Shown piece by piece: positions 1 through 9,594 of a DNA stretch of 64,000 nucleotides. The translations under genes were made by a program, and so were the position numbers. Below the pieces are notes generated by a model that saw nothing but the letters and a program-made list of their open reading frames with translations, had not been told where the DNA came from and searched no databases. Origin of the DNA: Opitutia bacterium (lineage in GTDB: Bacteria > Verrucomicrobiota > Verrucomicrobiia > Opitutales > Opitutaceae); NCBI GenBank assembly GCA_016217545.1, contig JACRHT010000016.1:558001-622000 (forward strand). Reading direction: 5' to 3'. Position 1 is the first letter of the stretch. The number at the start of each line of letters is the position of its first letter.

Positions 1-372
1 CCAAGACGGGACTGAGAAGGGCGGTGGGCGACGGCGGCCCCATCGCGCGCGAGCACACCTTCGGCCCTTCTTCGCGACCTCATTAAGCGTGCCGAGCAAC
101 GCGCCCACGTGCACCACATCAACGGTGCACTTTGAGAGGCGAACCAAGGCTTACCGCTTCTCGCTTGAGCTGTCGGTCACCACGACAGCGGCCAGAACCA
201 AGACGAGCACCATGGCAATGCTGACGATGAGACTCGGCGTGAGCACATCGGTAGCTTTGTCATGCCGCCGGTTTCGTCAAAGGCGCACGTTGAAAAACTC
301 TTTTAAAATACCCTACTGAAATACCCCACGCCCGTCCGGAGGTTCTCCGGGCGGCGGCGAAATGCTCCTCGC
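1..372. other. Left-edge region without a confident gene
   Basis: I see no gene I can support here. On the minus strand a frame with a GTG start near 263 would give a short hydrophobic peptide (LIVSIAMVLVLVLAAVVV) ending in TAA near 151, and another frame stays open from about 150 to the left edge without a convincing start. Both lack homology I recognise. The plus-strand open frame at 89-319 is arginine- and threonine-rich with no recognisable domain and is probably spurious. Confidence 0.4.
332..354 (-). terminator. Hairpin after the last gene of the polysaccharide cluster
   Basis: CCGGAG and CTCCGG (336-341 and 345-350) pair around a 3-base loop, and the stem extends outward with further G-C pairs. 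It lies just past the stop of the small minus-strand ORF at 373, the leftmost minus-strand ORF of the cluster. There is no T-tract behind it on the minus strand, so it may be an mRNA 3' end stabiliser or a weak terminator. Confidence 0.35.
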
Positions 373-453
373 TCACTCGTCTGCGGTCCTGGGCCACATC
401 GCCAGGGCGAAAGCCGCAACGAGGAGACAGGAAACGATCATGCTAACGGGCAT
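373..453 (-). CDS. Possible 26-residue membrane peptide
   Basis: The frame reads ATG at 453 to TGA at 373 and encodes a single hydrophobic stretch (SMIVSCLLVAAFALAMW) followed by a short charged tail, the layout of a single-span small membrane protein. An AGGCGG sequence lies four bases upstream of the ATG. It sits 30 bases after the stop of the DUF4838 gene, and a hairpin follows it. I recognise no family. A chance hydrophobic frame is quite possible, so this is a candidate only. Confidence 0.3.
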   Translation of the reverse strand: MPVSMIVSCLLVAAFALAMWPRTADE

Positions 454-483
454 GCCCGCCTATCGGCCCTCGGGCGCCGAACT

Positions 484-2946
484 TTAGCGGGAAATCAAGA
501 AATCGATCTCCCGCAGGGATAGCCGATCGAATTCCAGCCAGTCGCCGGGCAACTGGGTGTAGACACTGGGAGACATTCCCACCCAAGCCGCCTTCGCGGG
601 CGCGCGCACGATGATCTCGAGCGTTACGCCGTCGCGCCACTCCCCCACCGGCAACCGATCGACATGGATTCGGCCGACGCGCTCGTTCTTCCCATCCAGA
701 AATGCCACCGAGAGCATCACGACGGAACCGGAACTTACTCGGCCTTTTGTGCGCACCGTTGCTCGATAGAGGCGGCCCGGCGTAGCCGCCACCCACTGCG
801 AGAGGCTTTCCTGCATACACCCCACGTAACGCACACGCTTGCTGCCGTCCGCGTTCGTCAGGAGCGAAACCTCGCGCGTATCCGCCGGCTCGGTTCGTCC
901 CTGCCAGGTCGGCCGCCCCCAGTCGGTGAAGGCAAAGGGATGACTCGCGGAAATCGTCACGTTGCGCAATTGGGGGTCGAGCAGGCACTCGCGGCCGGAT
1001 GCGGCCAACTCCGCAACTGTGGGGCCCACGCCCTCGAATAACGGAGCGATGGACCGTGGCTCGATCTGCGCGAGGGCGCCTTTCGCGGCCAATGCTCCAA
1101 CAATCTTGGGACGAGGATCGTTAAGCAGATAGATCTCCAAGTCAGATTGGATGGCAAGTGGCTCGCGGGCTTTGAGGGATTTGAACTGCGCGACGAGCGC
1201 CTCGCGCGCCGCAGTGTAGCGCACAAACGCGTTTTGAAGTGCGTCAACAGATGCTGCCCCCGAAAACACGAGTCGACTGACCTCTTCTCGCGCCTCGTCG
1301 TGCTCGCAGAACACTTCAGAGACCTTGAATGCCTCAGACACAAAGCGCACGCGTTCGCGGACGACGTTCGTTTCGGCGGCGGCAGCCGCGTCTTGCAGTA
1401 ATCCACGCAACCGCTCGCGCACCTCTGGCGGAAAGAGGCGGCGTTGGTCCTCGTCCTTGAGATATTTGACCCAGCGCAGCGGGCGCGGCTGATTTTTCCA
1501 CTGCTCATCGCAGAGTTCGTAGAAGGCCCGCATGGGGCCAGCAGCTTGCTTCCAAAAGCGCGCGTAGTATTCGTCGAGCAGCGTTTGCGGGTTCAACTTC
1601 GGGTCCCACAGGAGCTGCCCACTCAGCCAAGGTTTGGGCCCGTCGAGAGCCCAATTCGGTGTCATCTCGGCATAGTAGGCTCGAGCACCTTGCTCCCACG
1701 CATACGGGATCGGCTCCGTGACGGCCCACAACGTCGGTCGAGGAACAAAGAACGGCGCTCCGTAGAGATAGTCATAGAGGGCAATAAACTTGGGGCCCGC
1801 ACGACCCCAGCGAGCGATCAACGCGCGATCCTCCTGCGCGAACGCGGGGTCGCACCACATGCTGCGATCAGCCGTGAGGTAAGGCACAACATTCGACGCC
1901 ACCCGGAAAGACGGCGCATTCTCGGTCCAGTAGTAGGCGTAGGTCGAAACGAAGCGGTCGGGGTGCTCGCGCGCCACGTCGGCGGCGACCTCGTTCAGGA
2001 ATCGATAGAACAGCTCCGAGTAGTTTGGGCGGCCGCGGAAATACTGCACGGGAGACACGGTGTTCAGCGTCGCCGCCGACTGATCGAAGCGGTTCGCGTC
2101 GTTAAGGCCAAACTGCACGGCCGGCAGATGGGGCGAAGCGGCAAAACGGCGATTGATCTCCCGAGCCACAAAGTCCGCGAATGCCGGCGCCAGGAGATTG
2201 GGTTGCCAGAGGCCGACCGAACGCGCCGACCATTTGACCCGGGCCCCGTTGATAACCGGCGCGAAATCCGGGTGGTCCGCCAATGCTTTTTCTGTCGTGA
2301 ACTCAGCTGCCGTGTGCCCGGAGGACAGCCAATTCACCAATCGGTTCGCCCGAGTCCATGAATGCCCGTTCGGGCCTTTGTTAGCACCACCCAGGAGACG
2401 GGAACTGTAGCCGGGAATGACGACGAACTCTCGCGGCGAAAGCGTCAGCGAGCGCTGACGTCGGACCTCTGCGCCTAATTCGCCGGGCATGAACCAACGC
2501 GCGCCCACTGCATGCTCTAGAAAAGCGCTCGCGGCCGCGCAGATGTCACCGCGATGCAGACTGCGCACGACGACGCAATCGGCGTCGATCGAGAATGCGA
2601 CCGGGCGCTCGATCTCAGTGCCGGCGATCGGCTTCGAAAGTCCAGCACGGCGGGTGCGGCCCACGTAAATCGCGCGTCGCGGCGACGTTTCGAGAGTGGA
2701 CTCCTCGACGATTGGAAAACGACGCGCGGATGTTCCGACGCTCCGGGCGAGCGTTTCGGCAATGAGCTTCGCCGCTTCGCGTTCCTCCTCGGTGCTTCGC
2801 CGCGGCAACATGATTCCGCAGCCCGAACCGAATCGATCAAATGCGACGAAAGTCTTGGATTTCGCCGCTGTCTCGGCGGTCCGCCAAGCAGCCAGCGCTC
2901 CCACAAGAGCCAGCACAACTGCGGAGACTTGGAAGAGGTGGCGCAC
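484..2946 (-). CDS. DUF4838 secreted protein (glycosidase-like)
   Basis: The 820-residue protein starts with a hydrophobic signal segment (residues about 5-25, LFQVSAVVLALVGALAAW). An alpha-glucuronidase-type N-terminal domain follows (to about residue 170) and then the DUF4838 core, recognised by the segments GYSSRLLGG, YAYYWTENAP and WLSGQLLWDP. A C-terminal beta-rich domain (about 670-815) looks like a carbohydrate-binding module. The family resembles GH20/GH67-type barrels, but its substrate is unknown; related genes often sit in polysaccharide clusters, so trimming of the secreted polymer is an inference. The start is GTG at 2946. It is the last large gene of the cluster and lies 56 bases after the O-antigen ligase gene. 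Confidence 0.75.
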   Translation of the reverse strand: MRHLFQVSAVVLALVGALAAWRTAETAAKSKTFVAFDRFGSGCGIMLPRRSTEEEREAAKLIAETLARSVGTSARRFPIVEESTLETSPRRAIYVGRTRRAGLSKPIAGTEIERPVAFSIDADCVVVRSLHRGDICAAASAFLEHAVGARWFMPGELGAEVRRQRSLTLSPREFVVIPGYSSRLLGGANKGPNGHSWTRANRLVNWLSSGHTAAEFTTEKALADHPDFAPVINGARVKWSARSVGLWQPNLLAPAFADFVAREINRRFAASPHLPAVQFGLNDANRFDQSAATLNTVSPVQYFRGRPNYSELFYRFLNEVAADVAREHPDRFVSTYAYYWTENAPSFRVASNVVPYLTADRSMWCDPAFAQEDRALIARWGRAGPKFIALYDYLYGAPFFVPRPTLWAVTEPIPYAWEQGARAYYAEMTPNWALDGPKPWLSGQLLWDPKLNPQTLLDEYYARFWKQAAGPMRAFYELCDEQWKNQPRPLRWVKYLKDEDQRRLFPPEVRERLRGLLQDAAAAAETNVVRERVRFVSEAFKVSEVFCEHDEAREEVSRLVFSGAASVDALQNAFVRYTAAREALVAQFKSLKAREPLAIQSDLEIYLLNDPRPKIVGALAAKGALAQIEPRSIAPLFEGVGPTVAELAASGRECLLDPQLRNVTISASHPFAFTDWGRPTWQGRTEPADTREVSLLTNADGSKRVRYVGCMQESLSQWVAATPGRLYRATVRTKGRVSSGSVVMLSVAFLDGKNERVGRIHVDRLPVGEWRDGVTLEIIVRAPAKAAWVGMSPSVYTQLPGDWLEFDRLSLREIDFLISR

Positions 2947-3002
2947 GTTCAGCCATGAAGCGTGCGAACGCTGTCGCTGTCCAGCACAGCGTCCGGGTCA
3001 CT

Positions 3003-4451
3003 TCACCTAGGAGCGGCCTTGCGCTCCGGAGTCTCCAATTCCAGCCACCGCAACGCGACGACGAGCAGGGTCGCCCACGTCACCAAAACCGCCGGATTTT
3101 GAAACGGAAAATCGATCAACGCATGCAGCATCGTTTGCCCGCAGCCCAAGAAAATCATGAAAGCGATCGGGTGGCGCCACCCCGCTTGGCGGAAGAAACG
3201 AACGAGGCACCAGCCAAGACCAATTCCTATCAGCAGGACGCCGGGAGCGCCGAGTTCGATCGGGATCTCCAACCAATCGATGTGCGCGGCATCCCACCAC
3301 ACGCCACGCGGCACATCGGGGTGTGTGGCGAGATACGTCGGGAAAATGTAGCGGAAGCTACCTGCCCCGGTGCCCAACACCCAATGATCGGTATACATGT
3401 CCCACGCCACATTTCGCACCGCCGCGCGACTGGTCACGCTGGTCTCCCCTGCTTCGGTCAGCTTGAGGAATCTTCTCTCGATTTGGTCGAAGTCCACGTA
3501 GCGCAGAATTCCAAACAACGCGCCTGCAAAGACAATCGTCAGCGCCACTCCCACCGCACGAGGCATCGTGGAGGGCGTTGGATTCGCAGATCGCAAAACG
3601 AAATACGCCCCGACCGCACTCGCACAAAACACCGCCAAGGTAATCGCCGCCCCTCGGGAGAACGAAAATAGAACAGCAAGGAACAGCACCACCGTGAGCA
3701 GGATCCAGAGTGGCGCCGGAGACGACCGCGCCATGCGCTTTCGCGACTCAAAATGATACCACAACGCCAAGCCCAAGCTCACGGAGGCGAGCAAGCCGAG
3801 ATAAGCCCCGGCATGGTTCCGGTAGACAAAGCTCGCGAAGTAACTTCCCGGCACGCTCCAGATCCAAAGGAGCTTCGGCTCGCCAACCATTCGATGGACG
3901 AAGCCCACGCTGGCCAGGAGCACGGCGTTGGCTCCGAGAATGGTCAGCAACAGTTGGAGCGAGCGTCTGCGCGTCAACCCGACCCACGCCGCGCAAATCG
4001 ACAACCATACGGTCGCGTAGATGATGAAGGCCCGCCAGACATCGAAAATCTCAAACGGCGCGGTCGCACTGGACGGCAGCCATTTCACATGTGGAACCCT
4101 TTCCATCCACCATACCTTGGTGTTCGCGCGATACGCCCAAGCGGGATTAAACGCTTGGACCAAAAGGAGTGCCAGCAGACCCACGCCAACCCAAAAGGGA
4201 ACGAAACGCACCAAGCGCGGCCAGGCAAGAAGCCGGAACGCGCCCGCCACTGCCAAGTCGCCGGAATAGTCGCGCGGCCATAGCGCAAGCACGAAGGCGA
4301 TCAGCGCGAGCGTGGCGGCGATAGCCTGACTCCACCATCGTGTGGATCCGAAGGCCCAAGGCAGGAACAGCAACTCCACCATAAGCGCGACCAGTAGTGC
4401 CCGCTCGAGCGGGTGCAGGTCGGGCCGTTGCTTGTGCGCCGCGACGTTCAC
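3003..4451 (-). CDS. O-antigen ligase/polymerase family protein
   Basis: This 482-residue protein has about ten or more hydrophobic spans, beginning with ALLVALMVELLFLPWAFG and ending with MLHALIDFPFQNPAVLVTWA. The large loop around residues 330-400 (GTGAGSFRYIFPTYL) carries the conserved signature region of the Wzy_C/WaaL superfamily. Such proteins join lipid-linked glycans to an acceptor or polymerise them at the periplasmic face. A second member (22632-23960) occurs in the same cluster, so one is probably the polymerase and the other a ligase. The start is GTG at 4451, four bases after the stop of the dehydratase gene upstream. Confidence 0.8.
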   Translation of the reverse strand: MNVAAHKQRPDLHPLERALLVALMVELLFLPWAFGSTRWWSQAIAATLALIAFVLALWPRDYSGDLAVAGAFRLLAWPRLVRFVPFWVGVGLLALLLVQAFNPAWAYRANTKVWWMERVPHVKWLPSSATAPFEIFDVWRAFIIYATVWLSICAAWVGLTRRRSLQLLLTILGANAVLLASVGFVHRMVGEPKLLWIWSVPGSYFASFVYRNHAGAYLGLLASVSLGLALWYHFESRKRMARSSPAPLWILLTVVLFLAVLFSFSRGAAITLAVFCASAVGAYFVLRSANPTPSTMPRAVGVALTIVFAGALFGILRYVDFDQIERRFLKLTEAGETSVTSRAAVRNVAWDMYTDHWVLGTGAGSFRYIFPTYLATHPDVPRGVWWDAAHIDWLEIPIELGAPGVLLIGIGLGWCLVRFFRQAGWRHPIAFMIFLGCGQTMLHALIDFPFQNPAVLVTWATLLVVALRWLELETPERKAAPR

Positions 4452-4455
4452 GCAC

Positions 4456-6360
4456 TCACGCGGAATCCAGATGCGGATGATACTCCGGCACCAATTCCTT
4501 GATCACGAGTTTGACCTGATTCGCTTCCAGCGTGGTAACTTTGCGCTCGAGCGATTCGAGGCAACGCACGTGCCAATCCTCCGAAACCGGCGTCTGCACG
4601 CCGAGCCGCGTGATACGCGGATGCTGAGTCGGCAGCAGGGCCTCGGAGCTATGTTGGAGTTCTTCGAACAGTTTTTCCCCGGGCCTCAGTCCGATGAACT
4701 CGATCTCGATGTCCTCGCCGACTCTCAGTCCACTGAGTTCGACGAGCTGTTTGGCAAGGTCCACGATTTTGACCGGCTTGCCCATATCGAGAACAAATAT
4801 CTCGCCCCCCGAACCAAGGTGCGCGGTCCGCAGCACCAAACCGACGGCTTCGGGAATGGTCATGAAATAACGCGTGACGTCGGGATGCGTCACGGTGATC
4901 GGTCCACCTGCCTCGATCTGTCGCTTGAAAATCGGAATCACGCTGCCGGAGGAACCGAGGACGTTGCCGAAGCGAACCGCGATGAACTTTGTCCGATTGC
5001 CGGGCCGATGCTGGACGTGCTGCAGACACATCTCCGCCAGCCGTTTCGTAGCCCCCATCACACTCGTCGGATTGATGGCCTTGTCGGTGGAGATGAAAAC
5101 CATCGCCTCGACGCCCGCGGCAGAGGCGAGCTCGGCCAACAACCTGGTCCCGGTCGTGTTGTTTTTCACCGCCTCGCCGGGCTGTCGCTCCATCATGAAC
5201 ACATGCTTGTGCGCCGCGGCGTGAAAAACGATTTGCGGGCGAAAGCGCTCAAAAATGAACTGCATGCGCGGGATATCCAAAATATCCGCGACCAACGGCA
5301 TGATCGTGTTGCGATGTCCGCGATCGTTGAGCTCGCTTTCGATCGTGAAGAGAGCGCCCTCCGCCTGTTCAACCATGAGCAGCCGTTCGGGGTGATAGGA
5401 AAGCAACTGACGGCAAAGTTCGCTGCCGATGCTGCCACCGGCACCGGTTACCAATACGACTCTGCCGGCCACCATTTTAGCCACCTCCTCCGAGCGCAGG
5501 TCGACCGACTCGCGACCAAGCAAATCGTCGACCTGAACCGGGCGGATCTTCGTGACCTGCACCCGTCCGCTGGCCAGCTCCGAAATCGACGGAATGATCT
5601 CCACGTGCAGCCCTTCGGTTCGCAGCAGCTTGTAGAGCTCCTGTAGCCGCTTGCCCGGCGCCGACGGCATCGCGATGACGCAAGCGTCGACCGCATATTC
5701 CTTCCGCAGGCGACCGATTTCCTCAGGGGCGCCCAAAACGGGAACACCGTGAATCTGGTGACCATGCTTGCGCCAATCGTCATCGAGAAAGAACGCCGGC
5801 TTCAGCCCGAGCGAGGGCCGAGCCTGCGCTTCCTGCACGAATTGGGCACCAGCGTCACCCGCACCTAACACGACGATGTGCCGAACCTTTTTCTTCTCCT
5901 CGCCTTTTCCACCCGTTCGATAGCGCTCGCGGTAGATTCGGAACCCAAGGCGCATGAAGCTCAGCGCGCCAACACTGAGGACAAAATCGATCAGAACGAC
6001 ACCGCGCGGCGCCGTCGCCCCGGGCGTGATCCCCATTCGGAGCAGATACGAGACGAGGTTCGCACTGGCCATCGCAGCGGCGATTCGCAGCAAATCCGGC
6101 ACGCTAAAATAAGTCAGCAAGCTCCCGAACTGCCGAAAGAGAACCAGAAACAGCAACTTTACCGGGATGTTTACGACGAGGGAAAAAAGCCGCTCGTCCT
6201 GAAACGCGGCCGGCACCAGAAAATCGAACCGAAGCTCGTAGGCAAAGTAGCGGCACGCGCTCAGGAGAAACCCATAGAGCGCGAGCAACGCGATGGCCCG
6301 CAGAATGGGGTGCGTGAAGCTGCTCCACGCATACGCGCTATGCTGGTTAGCGCTTTTCAT
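4456..6360 (-). CDS. Membrane-bound UDP-HexNAc 4,6-dehydratase (PglF/CapD/WbpM-like)
   Basis: The 634-residue protein has four hydrophobic N-terminal spans (to about residue 140), a CoA-binding-like linker (VVLGAGDAGAQFVQEAQ) and an extended SDR domain (about 285-590). The SDR domain carries the NAD motif VTGAGGSIGSELCRQ and the sequence FISTDKAINPTSVMGATKR, where the usual catalytic Tyr of YxxxK is Met, as in the PglF/WbpM/FlaA1 type. The enzyme converts UDP-GlcNAc to the 4-keto-6-deoxy sugar, the first step toward bacillosamine-type sugars. The gene overlaps the sugar transferase gene by 14 bases, and the PLP aminotransferase that should act next is two genes away. Confidence 0.88.
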   Translation of the reverse strand: MKSANQHSAYAWSSFTHPILRAIALLALYGFLLSACRYFAYELRFDFLVPAAFQDERLFSLVVNIPVKLLFLVLFRQFGSLLTYFSVPDLLRIAAAMASANLVSYLLRMGITPGATAPRGVVLIDFVLSVGALSFMRLGFRIYRERYRTGGKGEEKKKVRHIVVLGAGDAGAQFVQEAQARPSLGLKPAFFLDDDWRKHGHQIHGVPVLGAPEEIGRLRKEYAVDACVIAMPSAPGKRLQELYKLLRTEGLHVEIIPSISELASGRVQVTKIRPVQVDDLLGRESVDLRSEEVAKMVAGRVVLVTGAGGSIGSELCRQLLSYHPERLLMVEQAEGALFTIESELNDRGHRNTIMPLVADILDIPRMQFIFERFRPQIVFHAAAHKHVFMMERQPGEAVKNNTTGTRLLAELASAAGVEAMVFISTDKAINPTSVMGATKRLAEMCLQHVQHRPGNRTKFIAVRFGNVLGSSGSVIPIFKRQIEAGGPITVTHPDVTRYFMTIPEAVGLVLRTAHLGSGGEIFVLDMGKPVKIVDLAKQLVELSGLRVGEDIEIEFIGLRPGEKLFEELQHSSEALLPTQHPRITRLGVQTPVSEDWHVRCLESLERKVTTLEANQVKLVIKELVPEYHPHLDSA

Positions 6361-6967
6361 CGCTGCGAGAGGACAAATCGGGATTGAATTCCCGCATGGT
6401 AGCTTCTCCCTGCGCCGAAATTCCGCGCCGTCCGATGACCTGCCAGAATGTGAGGAAGAGGATTTTCAAATCGAGCCGGCTAGTGTGATTGTCGACATAC
6501 CAGACATCCAGCGCGAACTTCTCGTCCCACGACAGCGCGTTTCGGCCGTTGATCTGAGCCCAGCCGGTCAAACCCGGCATCACTTCGTGTCGGCGTCGCT
6601 GCTCCCGAGAGTATCGAGGCAGATACTGAACGAGAAGCGGGCGCGGCCCGACCAAGCTCATCTCCCCTTTCAACACATTCCAAAGCTCGGGAAGCTCGTC
6701 CAACGAAGTTGCGCGCAGCCAGCGCCCAAACGGCGGAAGCCGATCGCCGTCAGAAAGCAAATTCCCCTCTCGGTCGCGCGCGTCCGTCATGGTGCGAAAC
6801 TTCACCAGCTCAAAGACGCGCTCATCTTTCCCCGGGCGCTTCTGCCGGAAAAGCACCGGCGCCCCCAGCTTCAGGCGGACAACAACAGCCAGCAGCAGCA
6901 GCAACGGGATCCAGAGCGGCGCGGACAGCAGCACCAGGAGCAAATCAAGACACCGCTTCGCCCTCAT
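6347..6967 (-). CDS. Phosphoglycosyl transferase (PglC-like sugar transferase)
   Basis: This 206-residue monotopic enzyme has one re-entrant N-terminal hydrophobic segment (CLDLLLVLLSAPLWIPLLLLL is its core) and the family motifs FRQKRPGKDE, FRTM, DELPELWNVLKGEMSLVGPRP and PGLTGWAQINGRN. It transfers a phospho-sugar from a UDP-sugar to undecaprenyl phosphate and so starts the repeat unit. I use ATG at 6967 because it overlaps the aminotransferase stop in an ATGA, and because upstream residues in that frame do not match the family. Its short, single-domain form is that of PglC rather than the long WcaJ type. Confidence 0.9.
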   Translation of the reverse strand: MRAKRCLDLLLVLLSAPLWIPLLLLLAVVVRLKLGAPVLFRQKRPGKDERVFELVKFRTMTDARDREGNLLSDGDRLPPFGRWLRATSLDELPELWNVLKGEMSLVGPRPLLVQYLPRYSREQRRRHEVMPGLTGWAQINGRNALSWDEKFALDVWYVDNHTSRLDLKILFLTFWQVIGRRGISAQGEATMREFNPDLSSRSDEKR

Positions 6968-8118
6968 CGCCCGTTGCTTCCGCCGAAACACTTGCGCACC
7001 GCCGCCACCACCCGCTCGAGATCCGGAGTGGTCAGGTTGGATCCGGACGGCAGACACAAACCATCGCGGAAAAGGCGCTCCGAAACGTCGCCCCCATAGC
7101 AACGCGTGCCGCCGAAGATCGGCTGCAGATGCATCGGTTTCCAAACCGGCCGTGCTTCGATGTTCTCCTCTGCGAGAGCGAGCCGCACCTTCTCACGATC
7201 AGTGCCCGCAATCTTGGAATCGATCGTGACGCACGTGAGCCAGCGCGTGCACCGGCCGAAATCCGCCTCCGGCATAAAAGCGATGCCCGGCAGGTCCGCG
7301 AACGCCTGCTGATAAAACGCGCAATTCGCGCGGCGTGCATTCACGCGGTCCTCGAGCACGCGCAATTGTCCGCGACCGATCGCCGCCAGGACATTGCTCA
7401 TCCGGTAATTGAAGCCTACTTCGGAGTGCTGGTAGTGCGGCGCAGGATCGCGCGCCTGCGTCGCCCAAAACCGTGCCTTCTCGATCAGCGCGCGGTCGTT
7501 GCTCACCAACGCGCCGCCTCCGGACGTAGTGATGATCTTGTTCCCGTTGAACGAGTGAATGCCGCACAGTCCGAACGAGCCCGGTGCACGTCCCTTGTAA
7601 GTCGCCCCGAGCGCCTCGGCGGCGTCCTCGATGAGAGGGATGTCGTGAGCCGCGCAAATTGCGGCGATTGGATCGATGTCCGCGCTTTGTCCGTAGAGAT
7701 GCACGAGCACGATCGCCTTCGGTCGCTTGCCTCGCTTGATTCCGTCCTCAACCGCCTCGGCGAGCCGCACAGGATCCATGTTCCAAGTGCGCTCATCAGA
7801 ATCGACGAACACCGGTGTGGCGCGCTCGTAAAGAATCGGATTCACGCTCGCTGAAAACGTCAGAGTCGAACACAGCACCTCGTCCGACGGCTGCAGCTTC
7901 AGCCAACGCATCGCCAAATGCAGCGCCGCCGTCCCGGACGAAAGCGCCGCCGCGTGCTTGGTGCCCGCACGAGCTGCGATTTCGTTTTCGAACGCATCTA
8001 CATGCGGTCCGAGTGGAGCGATCCAGTTCGACGCAAATGCGTCTTTGACCAGCTCCAACTCGTCGATGCCCACGTGGGGCGATGAAAGGTAAGTTCTAGG
8101 TTTCACAGGTGTGATCAT
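6964..8118 (-). CDS. DegT/DnrJ/EryC1/StrS sugar aminotransferase (PglE-like)
   Basis: The 384-residue PLP enzyme has the family landmarks SSGTAALHLAMRWL (PLP phosphate site), EDAAEALGATYKG, the Schiff-base lysine K194 within HSFNGNKIITTSGGG, and a C-terminal LPSGSNLT. It should aminate the 4-keto sugar made by the dehydratase encoded two genes downstream, as PglE does in bacillosamine synthesis. I start at ATG 8118 (MITPVKPRTYLSSPH); an in-frame upstream extension to 8283 lies inside the EpsI-like gene and has no family character. It leaves a 91-base gap to the gene upstream. Confidence 0.9.
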   Translation of the reverse strand: MITPVKPRTYLSSPHVGIDELELVKDAFASNWIAPLGPHVDAFENEIAARAGTKHAAALSSGTAALHLAMRWLKLQPSDEVLCSTLTFSASVNPILYERATPVFVDSDERTWNMDPVRLAEAVEDGIKRGKRPKAIVLVHLYGQSADIDPIAAICAAHDIPLIEDAAEALGATYKGRAPGSFGLCGIHSFNGNKIITTSGGGALVSNDRALIEKARFWATQARDPAPHYQHSEVGFNYRMSNVLAAIGRGQLRVLEDRVNARRANCAFYQQAFADLPGIAFMPEADFGRCTRWLTCVTIDSKIAGTDREKVRLALAEENIEARPVWKPMHLQPIFGGTRCYGGDVSERLFRDGLCLPSGSNLTTPDLERVVAAVRKCFGGSNGR

Positions 8119-8209
8119 GCGTTTCGCGGCGCTTCGCCCTCTGCCACGAGCGCCAAGGTCAAAAGCACTGCTTAGATCGATTCGCGTCAACTTCGCAGCT
8201 GCTCTCCGC

Positions 8210-8965
8210 TCACGGCTGCCCCTGCCCAACTTGGTTGCTCGCAGAGGGGGGCTCGGCCAAACCGAGTCTCGCCAGCGCCCCAAGCAACTTGACCCAACCC
8301 GGGTCGCCTTTGAACTCCTCGAACGGGCGGTTGCTGGTCAATCGGACGAAATACTGCTCTCCACTGCCCAAAGCTGCGTAGCTGGCGGTGTCCCGAATCC
8401 ACTTGCCGGGATGAGTGAACAGGGTGAAGCGCTCACCGAAATCGAAAGCCCTGCCATTCACCAGATGCCAAAAGGCCACGTCCTCCCTACCGTTTACCGG
8501 AGAGACAAACACTCGTCTCTGGGTCGGCTGCAGTTTCGCACTGCCCGTCGACCACACCTCGTTGAAATTCATCGACTCGCAGGTCCAGCCATTTTCCGAC
8601 CAACAACGATCCGGAGTGTGCGAAGCGACGCGGCTGACTGGCATTCGGTCGCGTTTCCAATAGGCGACGTAAACGCCGAGGTGCGTCGTGCCGCGCGTGA
8701 ACACCCGAAAGACATAGTCGTCGAAATTCAGTATCGCCTCGACCTGCCCCTTGACCACTTCGGTAGTGCCCAGGGGCTCCTCCCGCGACCGCCAACCCTC
8801 GATCTCCTCGGGAATCTTGCCTTTCAAGTGCCCCACTGCCCGGGCGGTGCCAACATCCCCAGCCGACAGATCACGGATCCGTAGAAATTGAAAGGCGAAC
8901 GCCGCGCAGAGCACCACGGCACCAACACCGAGACCCCAGTATGTCGTGCGGCAAACCCGTTTCAT
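8210..8965 (-). CDS. EpsI-family exosortase-associated protein
   Basis: The 251-residue protein has one N-terminal transmembrane segment (GLGVGAVVLCAAFAFQF) and a periplasmic domain with the EpsI/DUF3485 hallmarks: GYWKRD-like VAYWKRDRMPVSR, the HTPDRCWSENGW stretch and a late FWHLVNGR. In exosortase-linked polysaccharide loci this protein accompanies an integral-membrane exosortase. No exosortase gene is visible in this window. The start (ATG 8965) overlaps the acetyltransferase stop by one base (TGATG). A role in glycan export or anchoring is inferred from the family only. Confidence 0.78.
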   Translation of the reverse strand: MKRVCRTTYWGLGVGAVVLCAAFAFQFLRIRDLSAGDVGTARAVGHLKGKIPEEIEGWRSREEPLGTTEVVKGQVEAILNFDDYVFRVFTRGTTHLGVYVAYWKRDRMPVSRVASHTPDRCWSENGWTCESMNFNEVWSTGSAKLQPTQRRVFVSPVNGREDVAFWHLVNGRAFDFGERFTLFTHPGKWIRDTASYAALGSGEQYFVRLTSNRPFEEFKGDPGWVKLLGALARLGLAEPPSASNQVGQGQP

Positions 8966-9594
8966 CAGGTCGCGACCGATCGTGCCGGCACGCCGACGGC
9001 CAAGACTCTGGCCGCAACTGCACGGTTGGCAAAAGACGCCGCCCCCAACAGGGACCATTCACCCATGTTGCCGCGAGGGCCGAGGACGGCGTTGGAGCCC
9101 ATAAATGCGCCTTCGCCCAGAACCGCGAATCCCGAGACCCGTGCCCCCGGGCACAACTGCGAAAAGTCACCGATGACCGCATCGTGGCCGACGGAAACAC
9201 CCACGTTAACGATTACGTGCTGCCCGACTTGGACTTGGGGACCGACAAAAGCCCCGGCCGCAATATAGGCTCCCGCGCCGATCTCGGCACTGCGGCTCAC
9301 GGCCGAACGGGGATCGATCACCGCGACAGCCCGGTGCCCTGCTGCCCCGAGCCTAGCGGCAATCCGCAACCTCACATCGTTGGCTCCAATCGCCATGATG
9401 TAGGTGCCCTGCGCTCCCAATTCGAAATGACTGATGGGACCGAGGCACGGCCTGCCCATCACCACACGTCCCCTCGCGGATTCATCGTCGTCGTAGAGGG
9501 CTGTCACGGTCCAGCCCGCAAGCTCGGCGGCATCCACCACTTCGGCGGAAAAGCCGCCGGCTCCGATCACGACCAGCGATTTGTCGGTTTTCAT
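8965..9594 (-). CDS. PglD-like sugar N-acetyltransferase
   Basis: The 209-residue protein combines a Rossmann-like N-terminal part ([20 protein letters not shown]) with a left-handed beta-helix of hexapeptide repeats (about residues 90-200). It keeps the catalytic histidine of the PglD/NeuD group in [18 protein letters not shown]. These enzymes acylate the 4-amino group of UDP-4-amino-sugars. The ATG at 9594 overlaps the SDR stop in an ATGA. The KAS III, ACP and SDR genes immediately upstream raise the possibility that the acyl group is not plain acetate. Confidence 0.88.
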   Translation of the reverse strand: MKTDKSLVVIGAGGFSAEVVDAAELAGWTVTALYDDDESARGRVVMGRPCLGPISHFELGAQGTYIMAIGANDVRLRIAARLGAAGHRAVAVIDPRSAVSRSAEIGAGAYIAAGAFVGPQVQVGQHVIVNVGVSVGHDAVIGDFSQLCPGARVSGFAVLGEGAFMGSNAVLGPRGNMGEWSLLGAASFANRAVAARVLAVGVPARSVAT

